From assembly GCA_026018925.1 (NCBI GenBank), contig JAKSZU010000018.1, positions 62,001 to 126,000 of the forward strand: a stretch of 64,000 bases of DNA. Direction: 5' to 3'. How positions within the stretch are numbered: the stretch's first letter is position 1; each line of letters begins with the position of its first letter. Below, piece by piece: positions 36,313-46,700 of the stretch. The notes under the pieces are model-generated. The model had not been told where the DNA came from, did not search any database, and saw only the letters and a list, made by a program, of their open reading frames with translations. Made by a program: the position numbers and the translations under genes. Source of the DNA: Tupaia tana (Eukaryota; Chordata; Mammalia; Scandentia; Tupaiidae).

Positions 36313-36984
36313 GTGTCCGCCTAGGGTTAGGGTTAGGTCTATGGTTTGAGTTAGGCTTCAAGTTAGGTTAGGTTTGAAGTTAGTTTGAGGGAGTTAGTTT
36401 AGGGCTACTGTTAGTTTTCGGGTAACTGTTATTGTTGCAGTTAGCGTCAGGGCCAGGTTAGGGTTGGGGTTGAGCTTAAGGTGTCCGCCTAGGGTTAGGG
36501 TTAGGTCTATGGCTTGATTTAGGCTTCAGGTTAGGTTAGGTTTGAAGTTAGTTTGAGGGAGTAAGTTTAGGGCTACTGTTAGTTTTCGGTTAACTGTTAC
36601 AGTTGGAGTACGCAGCAGGGTCAGGTTAGTGTGGGGGTTAAGCATAAGGTGTCCGCCTAGGGTTAGGGTTAGGTCTATGATTTGATTTAGGCTTCAGGTT
36701 AGGTTAGGTTTGAACTTAGTTTGAGGGAGTCAGTTTAGGGCTACTGTTAGTTTTCGGTTAACTGTTACGGTTGGAGTAAGCCTCAGGGTCAGGTTAGGTT
36801 TGGGGTTGAGCTTAAGGTGTCCGCCTAGGGTTAGGGTTAGGTGTATGGTTTGATTTAGGCTTCAGGTTAGGTTAGGTTTGAACTTAGTTTGAGGGAGTAA
36901 GTTTAGGGCTACTGTTAGTTTTCGTTTAACTGTTACGGTTGGAGTAAGCGTCAGGGTCAGGTTAGGGTGGGGGTTAAGCATAAG
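36313..36984 (+). repeat. Four-monomer repeat, copy 2 (672 bp)
   Basis: This is the second tandem copy of 35,641-36,312, with only a few differences, for example GTAAGTTTAGG in place of GTAAGTATAGG and GTTAGTGTGGG in place of GTTAGGGTGGG. After 36,984 the pattern leaves the four-monomer order. The small number of differences suggests a recent local duplication. Confidence 0.85.
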
Positions 36985-38270
36985 GTGTCCGCCTAGGGTT
37001 AGGGTTAGGTCTATGGTTTCATTTAGGCTTCAGGTTAGGATAAGATTGAACTTAGTTTGAGGGAGTAAGTTTAGGGCCACTGTTAGTTTTCGGTTCAGTG
37101 TTACGGTTGGAGTTAGCCTCAGGGTCAGGTTAGGGTTGAGGTTAAGCTTAAGGTGTCCCCCTAGGGTTAGTGTTAAGTCTATTGTTTGAGTTAGGCTTCA
37201 GGTTAGGTTAGGTTTGAACTTAGTTTCAGGGAGACAGTTTAGGGCTACTGTTAGTTTTCGTTTAACTGTTACGGTTGCAGTAAGCGTCAGGGTCAGGTTA
37301 GGGTGGGGGTTAAGCATAAGGTGTTCGCCTAGGGTTAGGGTTAGGTCTATGGTTTCATTTAGGCTTCAGGTTAGGTTAGGATTGAACTTAGTTTGAGGGA
37401 GTAAGTTTAGGGCTACTGTTAGTTTTCGGTTCAATGTTATGTTAGGAGTTAGCGTGACGGTCCGGTTAGGGTTGGGGTTGAGCTTAAGGTGTCTGCCTAG
37501 GGTTAGGTTTAGGTCTGTGGTTTGAGTTAGGCTTCAGGTTAGGTTAGGTTTGAACTTAGTTTGAGGGAGTAAGTTTAGGGCTACTGTTAGTTTTCGGTTA
37601 ACTGTTACGGTTGGAGTAAGCGTCAGGGTCAGGTTAGGGTTGGGGTCAAGCTTAAGGTGTCCGCCTAGGGTTAGGGTTAGGTCTATTGTTTGAGTTAGGC
37701 TTCAGGTTAGGTTAGGTTTGAACTTAGTTTGAGCGAGTAAGTTTAGGGCTACTGTTAGTTTTCGGTACAGTGTTACGGTTGGAGTTAGTGTGAGGGTCAG
37801 GTTAGGGTTGGGGTTGAGCTTAAGGTGTCCTCCTAGGGTTAAGGTTAGGTCTGTGGTTTGAGTGAGGCTTCAGGTTAGGTTAGGTTTGAACTTAGTTTGA
37901 GGGATTAAGTTTAGGGCTACTGTTAGTTTTCGGTTCAGTGTTACGGTTGGAGTTAGCGTGAGGGTCAGGTTAGGGTTGGGTTTGAACTTCAGGTGTCCGC
38001 CTAGGGTTAGGGTTAGGTGTATGGTTTCATTTAGGCTTCAGGTTAGGTTAGGTTGGAACTTAGTTTGAGGCAGTAAGTTTAGGGCTACTGTTAGTTTTCG
38101 GGTAACTGTTACTGTTGGAGTTAGCGTCAGGGCCAGGTTAGGGTTGGGGTTGAGCTTAAGGTGTCCGCCTAGGGTTAGGGTTAGGTGTATGGTTTGATTT
38201 AGGCTTCAGGTTAGGTTAGGTTTGAAGTTAGTTTGAGGGAGCAAGTTTAGGGCTATTGTTAGTTTTCGGT
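36985..38270 (+). repeat. Domain B monomers before the large duplication
   Basis: These are monomers of mixed type with no clear local higher-order period. One monomer (near 37,214) reads GTTTCAGGGAGACAG where most read GTTTGAGGGAGTAAG, which removes two in-frame stops and opens a chance reading frame. Variants such as GTGACGGTCCGG (near 37,452) and GGGGTCAAGC (near 37,643) recur at 63,640 and 63,828. Confidence 0.7.
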
Positions 38271-39281
38271 TCAGTGTTACGGTTGGAGATAGCGTCAGGG
38301 TTAGGTTAGGGTTGGGGTTGAGCTTCAGGTGTCCGCCTTGGGTTAGGGTTAGGTCTATGGTTTGAGTTAGGCTTCAGGTTAGGTTAGGTTTGAACTTAGT
38401 TTGAGGGAGTAAGTTTAGGGCTACTGTTAGTTTTCGGTTCAGTGTTACGGTTGGAGATAGCGTCAGGGTCTGGTTAGGGTTGTGGTTGAGTTTCAGGTGT
38501 ACGCCTAGGGTTAGGGTTAGGTCTATGGTTTGAGTTAGGCTTCAAGTTAGGTTAGGTTTGAAGTTAGTTTGAGGGAGTAAGTTTAGGGCTACTGTTAGTT
38601 TTCGGTTCAGTGTTACGGTTGGAGTTAGCGTCAGGGCCAGGTTAGGGTTGGGGTTGAGCTTAAGGTGTCCGCCTAGGGTTAGGTTTAGGTGTATGGTTTG
38701 ATTTAGGCTTCAGGTTAGGTTAGGTTTGAAGTTAGTTTGAGGGAGTAAGTTTAGGGCTACTGTTAGTTTTCGGTTAACTGTTACAGTTGGAGTAAGCGTC
38801 AGGGTCAGGTTAGGGTGGGGGTTAAGCATAATGTGTCCGCCTAGGGTTAGAGTTAGGTCTATGATTTGATTTAGGCTTCAGGTTAAGTTAGGATGGAACT
38901 TAGTTTGAGGGAGTAAGTTTAGGGCCACTGTTAGTTTTCGGTTCAGTGTTACGGTTCGATTTAGCCTCAGGGTCAGGTTAGGGTTCGGGTTAAGCTTAAG
39001 GTGTCCGCCTAGGGTTAGGGTTAGGTCTATTGTTTGAGTTAGGCTTCAGGTTAAGTTAGGTTTGAACTTAGTTTGAGGGAGACAGTTTAGGGCTACTGTT
39101 AGTTTTCATTTAACTGTTACGGGTGCAGTAAGCGTCAGGGTCAGGTTAGGGTGGGAGTTAAGCATAAGGTGTCCGCCTAGGGTTAGGGTTAGGTCTATGG
39201 TTTCATTTAGGCTTCAGGTTAGGTTGGGATTGAAATTAGTTTGAGGGAGTAAGTTTAGGGCTACTGTTAGTTTTCGGTTCA

Positions 39282-39784
39282 GTGTTACGGTTGGAGATAG
39301 CGTCAGGGTCTGGTTAGGGTTGTGGTTGAGTTTCAGGTGTCCGCCTAGGGTTAGGGTTAGGTCTATGGTTTGAGTTAGGCTTCAAGTTAGGTTAGGTTTG
39401 AAGTTAGTTTGAGGGAGTAAGTTTAGGGCTACTGTTAGTTTTCGGGTAACTGTTACGGTTGGAGTTAGCGTCAGGGCCAGGTTAGGGTTGGGGTTGAGCT
39501 TAAGGTGTCCGCCTAGGGTTAGGGTTAGGTCTACTGTTTGAGTTAGGCTTCAGGTTAAGTTAGGTTTGAACTTAGTTTGTGGGAGACAGTTTAGGGCTAC
39601 TGTTAGTTTTCGTTTAACTGTTACGGTTGGAGTAAGCCTCAGGGTCAAGTTAGGGTGGGGGTTAAGCATAAGGTGTCCGCCTAGGGTTAGGGTTAGGTCT
39701 ATGGTTTCATTTAGGCTTCAGGTTAGGTTAGGATTGAACTTAGTTTGAGGGAGTAAGTTTAGGGCTACTGTTAGTTTTCGGTTC
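39282..39784 (+). repeat. Three-monomer block present only in copy 1
   Basis: About 504 bp here have no partner at the matching place in copy 2 (near 46,503). The block (GGGTCTGGTTAGGGTTGTGG, then a GGGCCAGG monomer, then CTACTGTTTGAG with TTTGTGGGAGACAG) closely matches 41,100-41,610 and 47,820-48,330. It was therefore copied from, or exchanged with, a neighbouring segment in copy 1, or lost from copy 2. It is flanked by two monomers that both carry TTCGGTTCA, the likely crossover homology. Confidence 0.75.
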
Positions 39785-40735
39785 AATGTTACGTTTGGAG
39801 TTAGCGTGAGGGTCCGGTTAGGGTTGGGGTTGAGCTTAAGGTGTCCGCCTAGGGTTAGGGTTAGGTCTGTGGTTTGAGTTAGGCTTCAGGTTAGGTTAGG
39901 TTTGAACTTAGTTTGAGGGAGTAAGTTTAGGGCTACTGTTAGTTTTCGGTTCAGTGTTACGGTTGGAGATAGCGTCAGGGTCAGGTTAGGGTTGTGGTTG
40001 AGCTTCAGGTGTCCGCCTATGGTTAGGGTTACGTCTATGGTTTTTGCTAGGCTTCAGGTTAGGTTAGGTTTGAACTTAGTTTGAGGGATTAAGTTTAGGG
40101 CTACTGTTAGTTTTCGGATCAGTGTTACGGTTGGGGTTAGCGTGAGGGTCAGGTTAGGGTTGGGTTTGAACTTCAGGTGTCCGCCTAGGGTTAGGGTTAG
40201 GTGTATGGTTTGATTTAGGCTTCAGGTTTGGTTAGGTTGGAACTTAGTTTGAGGCAGTAAGTTTAGGGCTACTGTTAGTTTTCGGGTAACTGTTACAGTT
40301 GGAGTTAGCGTCAGGGCCATTTTAGGGTTGGGGATTGAGCTTAAGGTGTCCGCCTAGGTTTAGGGTTAGGTCTGTGATTTGAGTTAGGGTTCAGGTTAGG
40401 TTAGGTTTGAACTTAGTTGGAGGGAGTAAGTTTAGGGCTACTGTTAGTTTTCGGTTCAGTGTTACGGTTGGAGATAGCGTCAGGGTCAGGTTAGGGTTGG
40501 GGTTGAGCTTCACGTTTCCGCCTTGGGTTAGGGTTAGGTCTATGGTTTGAGTTAGGCTTCACGTTAGGTTAGGTTTGAACTTAGTTTGAGGGAGTAAGTT
40601 TAGGGCTACTGTTAGTTTTCGGTTCAGTGTTACGGTTGGAGATAGCGTCCGGGTCTGGTTAGGGTTGTGGTTGAGTTTCAGGTGTCCGCCTAGGGTTAGG
40701 GTTAGGTCTATGGTTTGAGTTAGGCTTCAAGTTAG
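39784..40735 (+). repeat. Part of an 11-monomer-spaced internal repeat
   Basis: CAATGTTACGTTTGG and the roughly 950 bp after it recur at 41,633, 1,849 bp (11 monomers) further on. Shared features in order are GTCCGGTTAGGG, CCTATGGTTAGGG, CAGGTTTGGTTAGG and CCTAGGTTTAGGG. The similarity ends where this copy turns to GGTTTTAACTTAG and the other to GGTTTGAAGTTAG. The same pair is carried into the second large copy at 46,501 and 48,350. Confidence 0.75.
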
Positions 40736-43700
40736 GTTAGGTTTTAACTTAGTTTTAGGGAGTAAGTTTAGGGCTACTGTTAATTTTAGGATCAGTGTTA
40801 CGGTTGGAGTTAGCGTCAGGGTCAGGTTAGGGTTGGGGTTGAGCTTCAGGTTTCCGCCTTGGGTTAGGGTTAGGTCTATGGTTTCATTTAGGCTTCAGGT
40901 TAGGTTGGGATTGAAATTAGTTTGAGGGAGTAAGTTTAGGGCTACTGTTAGTTTTCGGTTCAGTGTTACGGTTGGAGATAGCGTCAGGGTCAGGTTAGGG
41001 TTGTGATTGAGCTTCAGGTGTCCGCCTAGGGTTAGGGTTAGGTCTATGGTTTCAGTTAGGGTCCAGGTTAGGGTAGGTTGGAACTTAGTTTGAGGGAGTA
41101 AGTTTAGGGCTACTGTTAGTTTTCGGTTCAGTGTTACGGTTGGAGATAGCGTCAGGGTCTGGTTAGGGTTGTGGTTGAGTTTCAGGTGTCCGCCTAGGGT
41201 TAGGGTTAGGTCTATGGTTTGAGTTAGGCTTCAAGTTAGGTTAGGTTTGAAGTTAGTTTGAGGGAGTAAGTTTAGGGCTACTGTTAGTTTTCGGGTAACT
41301 GTTACGGTTGGAGTTAGCGTCAGGGCCAGGTTAGGGTTGGGGTTGAGCTTAAGGTGTTCGCCTAGGGTTAGGGTTAGGTCTACTGTTTGAGTTAAGCTTC
41401 AGGTTAGGTTAGGTTTGAACTTAGTTTGTGGGAGACAGTTTAGGGCTACTGTTAGTTTTCGTTTAACTGTTACGGTTGGAGTAAGCCTCAGGGTCAAGTT
41501 AGGGTGGGGGTTAAGCATAAGGTGTCCGCCTAGGGTTAGGGTTAGGTCTATGGTTTCATTTAGGCTTCATGTTAGGTTAGGATTGAACTTAGTTTGAGGG
41601 AGTAAGTTTAGGGCTACTGTTAGTTTTCGGTTCAATGTTACGTTTGGAGTTAGCGTGAGGGTCCGGTTAGGGTTGGGGTTGAGCTTAAGGTGTCCGCCTA
41701 GGGTTAGGGTTAGGTCTGTGGTTTGAGTTAGGCTTCAGGTTAGGTTAGGTTTGAACTTAGTTTGAGGGAGTAAGTTTAGGGCTACTGTTAGTTTTCGGTT
41801 CAGTGTTACGGTTGGAGATAGCGTCAGGGTCAGGTTAGGGTTGTGGTTGAGCTTCAGGTGTCCGCCTATGGTTAGGGTTAGGTCTATGGTTTGAGTTAGG
41901 CTTCAGGTTAGGTTAGGTTTGAACTTAGTTTGAGGGATTAAGTTTAGGGCTACTGTTAGTTTTCGGATCAGTGTTACGGTTGGAGTTAGCGTGAGGGTCA
42001 GGTTAGGGTTGGGTTTGAACTTCAGGTGTCCGCCTAGGGTTAGGGTTAGGTGTATGGTTTGATTTAGGCTTCAGGTTTGGTTAGGTTGGAACTTAGTTTG
42101 AGGCAGTAAGTTTAGGGCTACTGTTAGTTTTCGGGTAACTGTTACAGTTGGAGTTAGCGTCAGGGCCAGTTTAGGGTTGGGGGTTGAGCTTAAGGTGTCC
42201 GCCTAGGTTTAGGGTTAGGTCTGTGATTTGAGTTAGGGTTCAGGTTAGGTTAGGTTTGAACTTAGTTTGAGGGAGTAAGTTTAGGGCTACTGTTAGTTTT
42301 CGGTTCAGTGTTACGGTTGGAGATAGCGTCAGGGTCAGGTTAGGGTTGGGGTTGAGCTTCAGGTTTCCGCCTTGGGTTAGGGTTAGGTCTATGGTTTGAG
42401 TTAGGCTTCACGTTAGGTTAGGTTTGAACTTAGTTTGAGGGAGTAAGTTTAGGGCTACTGTAGTTTTCGGTTCAGTGTTACGGTTGGAGATAGCGTCAGG
42501 GTCTGGTTAGGGTTGTGGTTGAGATTCAGGTGTCCGCCTAGGGTTAGGGTTAGGTCTATGGTTTGAGTTAGGCTTCAAGTTAGGTTAGGTTTGAAGTTAG
42601 TTTGAGGGAGTACGTTTAGGGCTACTGTTAGTTTTCGGGTAACTGTTACTGTTGGAGTTAGCGTCAGGGCCAGGTTAGGGTTGGGGTTGAGCTTAAGGTG
42701 TCCGCCTAGGGTTAGGATTAGGTCTATTGTTTGAGTTAGGCTTCAGGTTAGGTTAGGTTTGAACTTAGTTTGTGGGAGACAGTTTAGGGCTACTGTTAGT
42801 TTTCGTTTAACTGTTACGGTTGGAGTAAGCGTCAGGGTCAAGTTAGGGTGGGGGTTAAGCATAAGGTGTCCGCCTAGGGTTAGGGTTAGGTCTATGGTTT
42901 CATTTAGGCTTCAGGTTAGGTTAGGATTGAACTTAGTTATAGGGAGTAAGTTTAGGGCTACTGTTAGTTTTCGGTTCAGTGTTACGGTTGGAGATAGCGT
43001 CAGGGTCAGGTTAGGGTTGGGGTTGAGCTTCAGGTGTCCGCCTAGGGTTAGGGTTAGGTCTATGGTTTGAGTTAGGCTTCAGGTTAGGTTAGGTTTGAAC
43101 TTAGTTTGAGGGATTAAGTATAGGGCTACTGTTAGTTTTCGGTTCAGTGTTACGGTTGGAGTTAACGTGAGGGTCAGGTTAGGGTTGGGTTTGAACTTCA
43201 GGTGTCCGCCTAGGGTTAGGGTTAGGTGTATGGTTTGATTTAGGCTTCAGGTTAGGTTAGGTTGGAACTTAGTTTGAGGCAGTAAGTTTAGGGCTACTGT
43301 TAGTTTTCGGGTAAGTGTTACGGTTGGAGTTAGCCTCAGGGCAGGTTAGGGTTGGGGTTGAGCTTAAGGTGTCCGCCTAGGGTTAGGGTTAGGTCTGTGA
43401 TTTGAGTTAGGGTTCAGGTTAGGTTAGGTTTGAACTTAGTTTGAGGGAGTAAGTTTGGGATACTGTTAGTTTTCGGTTCAGTGTTACGGTTGGAGATAGC
43501 GTCTGGGTCAGGTTAGGGTTGGGGTTGAGCTTCAGGTTTCCGCCTTGGGTTCGGGTTAGGTCTATGGTTTGAGTTAGGCTTCAGGTTAGGTTAGGTTTGA
43601 ACTTAGTTTGAGGGAGTAAGTTTAGGGCTACTGTTAGTTTTCGGTTCAGTGTTACGGTTGGAGATAGCGTCAGGGTCAGGTTAGGGTTGGGGTTGAGCTT

Positions 43701-46700
43701 CAGGTGTCCGCCTAGGGTTAGGGTTAGGTCTATGGTTTGAGTTAGGCTTCAGGTTAGGTTAGGTTTGAACTTAGTTTGAGGGATTAAGTTTAGGGCTACT
43801 GTTAGTTTTCGGGTAACTGTTATTGTTGGAGTTAGCGTCAGGGCCAGGTTAGGGTTGGGGTTGAGCTTAAGGTGTCCGCCTAGGGTTAGGATTAGGTCTA
43901 TTGTTTGAGTTAGGCTTCAGGTTAGGTTAGGTTTGAACTTAGTTTGTGGGAGACAGTTTAGGGCTACTGTTAGTTTTCGGGTAACTGTACGGTTGGAGTT
44001 AGCGTCAGGGCCAGTTTAGGGTTGGGGTTGAGCTTAAGGTGTCCGCCTAGGGTCAGGGTTAGGTCTGTGATTTGAGTTAGGGTTCAGGTTAGGTTAGGTT
44101 TGAACTTAGTTTGAGGGAGTAAGTTTAGGGCTACTGTTAGTTTTCGGTTCAGTGTTACGGTTGGAGATAGCATCAGGGTCAGGTTAGGGTTGGTGTTGAG
44201 CTTCAGGTTTCCGCCTTGGGTTAGGGTTAGGTCTATGGTTTGAGTTAGGCTTCAGGTTAGGTTAGGTTTGAACTTAGTTTGAGGGAGTATGTTTAGGGCT
44301 ACTGTTAGTTTTCGGTTCAGTGTTACGGTTGGAGATAGCGTCAGGGTCAGGTTAGGGTTGGGGTTGAGCTTCAGGTGTCCGCCTAGGGTTAGGGTTAGGT
44401 CTATGGTTTGAGATAGGCTTCAGGTTAGGTTAGATTTTAACTTAGTTTTAGGGAGTAAGTTTAGGGCTACTGTTAATTTTAGGATCAGTGTTACGGTTGG
44501 AGTTAGCATGAGGGTCAGGTTAGGGTTGGGTTTGAGCTTCAGGTGTCCGCCTAGGGTTAGGGTTAGGTGTATGGTTTGATTTAGGCTTCAGGTTAGGTTA
44601 GGTTTGAACTTAGTTTGAGGGAGTAAGTTTAGGGCTACTGGTAGTTTTCGGGTAACTGTTACGATTGGAGTTAGCGTCACGGCCAGGTTAGGGTTGGGGT
44701 TGAGCTTAAGGTGTCCACCTAGGGTTAGGGTTAGGTGTATGGTTTGATTTAGGCTTCAGGTTAGGTTATGTTTGAAATTAGTTATAGGCAGTAAGTTTAG
44801 GGCTACTGTTAGTTTTCGGTTCAATGTTACGTTTGGAGTTATTGTGAGGGTCCGGTTAGGTTTGGGGTTGAGCTTAAGGTGTCCGCCTAAGGTTAGGGTT
44901 AGGTCTGTGGTTTGAGTTAGGCTTCAGGTTAGGTTAGGTTTGAACTTAGTTTGAGGGATTAAGTTTAGGGCTACTGTTAGTTTTCGGTTCAGTGTTACGG
45001 TTGGAGTTAGCGTGAGGGTCAGGTTAGGGTTGGGTTTCAACTTCAGGAGTCCGCCTAGGGTTAGGGTTAGGTGTATGGTTTGATTTAGGCTTCAGGTTAG
45101 GTTAGGTTGGAACTTAGTTTGAGGCAGTAAGTTTAGGGCTACTGTTAGTTTTCGGGTAACTGTTACGGTTGGAGTTAGCGTCAGGGCAGGTTAGGGTTTT
45201 GGTTGAGCTTAAGGTGTCCGCCTAGGGTTAGGGTTAGGTCTGTGATTTGAGTTAGGTTTCAGGTTAGGTTAGGTTTGAACTTAGTTTGAGGGAGTAAGTT
45301 TAGGGCTACTGTTAGTTTTCGGTTCAGTGTTACGGTTGGAGATAGCGTCAGGGTCAGGTTAGGGTTGGGGTTGAGCTTCAGGTGTCCGCCTAGGGTTAGG
45401 GTTAGGTCTATGGTTTGAGTTAGGCTTCAGGTTAGGTTAGGTTTGAACTTAGTTTGAGGGATTAAGTTTAGGGCTACTGTTAGTTTTCTGTTCAGTGTTA
45501 CGGTTGGAGATAGCGTCAGGGTTAGGTTAGGGTTGGGGTTGAGCTTCAGGTGTCCGCCTTGGGTTAGGGTTAGGTCTATGGTTTGAGTTAGGCTTCAGGT
45601 TAGGTTAGGTTTGAACTTAGTTTGAGGGAGTAAGTTTAGGGCTACTGTTAGTTTTCGGTTCAGTGTTACGGTTGGAGATAGCGTCAGGGTCTGGTTAGGG
45701 TTGTGGTTGAGTTTCAGGTGTACGCCTAGGGTTAGGGTTAGGTCTATGGTTTGAGTTAGGCTTCAAGTTAGGTTAGGTTTGAAGTTAGTTTGAGGGAGTA
45801 AGTTTAGGGCTACTGTTAGTTTTCGGTTCAGTGTTACGGTTGGAGTTAGCGTCAGGGCCAGGTTAGGGTTGGGGTTGAGCTTAAGGTGTCCGCCTAGGGT
45901 TAGGTTTAGGTGTATGGTTTGATTTAGGCTTCAGGTTAGGTTAGGTTTGAAGTTAGTTTGAGGGAGTAAGTTTAGGGCTACTGTTAGTTTTCGGTTAACT
46001 GTTACAGTTGGAGTAAGCGTCAGGGTCAGGTTAGGGTGGGGGTTAAGCATAATGTGTCCGCCTAGGGTTAGAGTTAGGTCTATGATTTGATTTAGGCTTC
46101 AGGTTAAATTAGGATGGAACTTAGTTTGAGGGAGTAAGTTTAGGGCCACTGTTAGTTTTCGGTTCAGTGTTACGGTTCGATTTAGCCTCAGGGTCAGGTT
46201 AGGGTTGGGGTTAAGCTTAAGGTGTCCGCCTAGGGTTAGGGTTAGGTCTATTGTTTGAGTTAGGCTTCAGGTTAAGTTAGGTTTGAACTTAGTTTGAGGG
46301 AGACAGTTTAGGGCTACTGTTAGTTTTCATTTAACTGTTACGGGTGCAGTAAGCGTCAGGGTCAGGTTAGGGTGGGAGTTAAGCATAAGGTGTCCGCCTA
46401 GGGTTAGGGTTAGGTCTATGGTTTCATTTAGGCTTCAGGTTAGGTTGGGATTGAAATTAGTTTGAGGGAGTAAGTTTAGGGCTACTGTTAGTTTTCGGTT
46501 CAATGTTACGTTTGGAGTTAGCGTGAGGGTCCGGTTAGGGTTGGGGTTGAGCTTAAGGTGTCCGCCTAGGGTTAGGGTTAGGTCTGTGGTTTGAGTTAGG
46601 CTTCAGGTTAGGTTAGGTTTGAACTTAGTTTGAGGGAGTAAGTTTAGGGCTACTGTTAGTTTTCGGTTCAGTGTTACGGTTGGAGATAGCGTCAGGGTCA

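Larger units (their letters stand above)
38271..45491 (+). repeat. Large tandem duplication in domain B, copy 1 (43 monomers)
   Basis: Copy 1 is 7,221 bp and abuts copy 2 at 45,492. From 38,271 to about 39,282 it matches copy 2 at an offset of 7,221 bp. From about 39,784 onward the offset is 6,717 bp. The 504-bp change equals three monomers, present here and absent from copy 2. Private variants shared by both copies include GGTTCGATTTAGCC (38,953 and 46,175), TTTTCATTTAACTG (39,104 and 46,325), CTGTACGGTTGG (43,986 and 50,704) and GGGTTTTGG (45,194 and 51,911). Confidence 0.9.

Noticed and set aside
37214..37396. A 60-codon open reading frame, with related frames at 39,566, 41,415, 42,759, 48,132 and 49,477, as possible genes
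   Set aside because: Each lies wholly within satellite monomers, starts at TTG, has no separate promoter or composition change, and exists only where stops present in most monomers have mutated.
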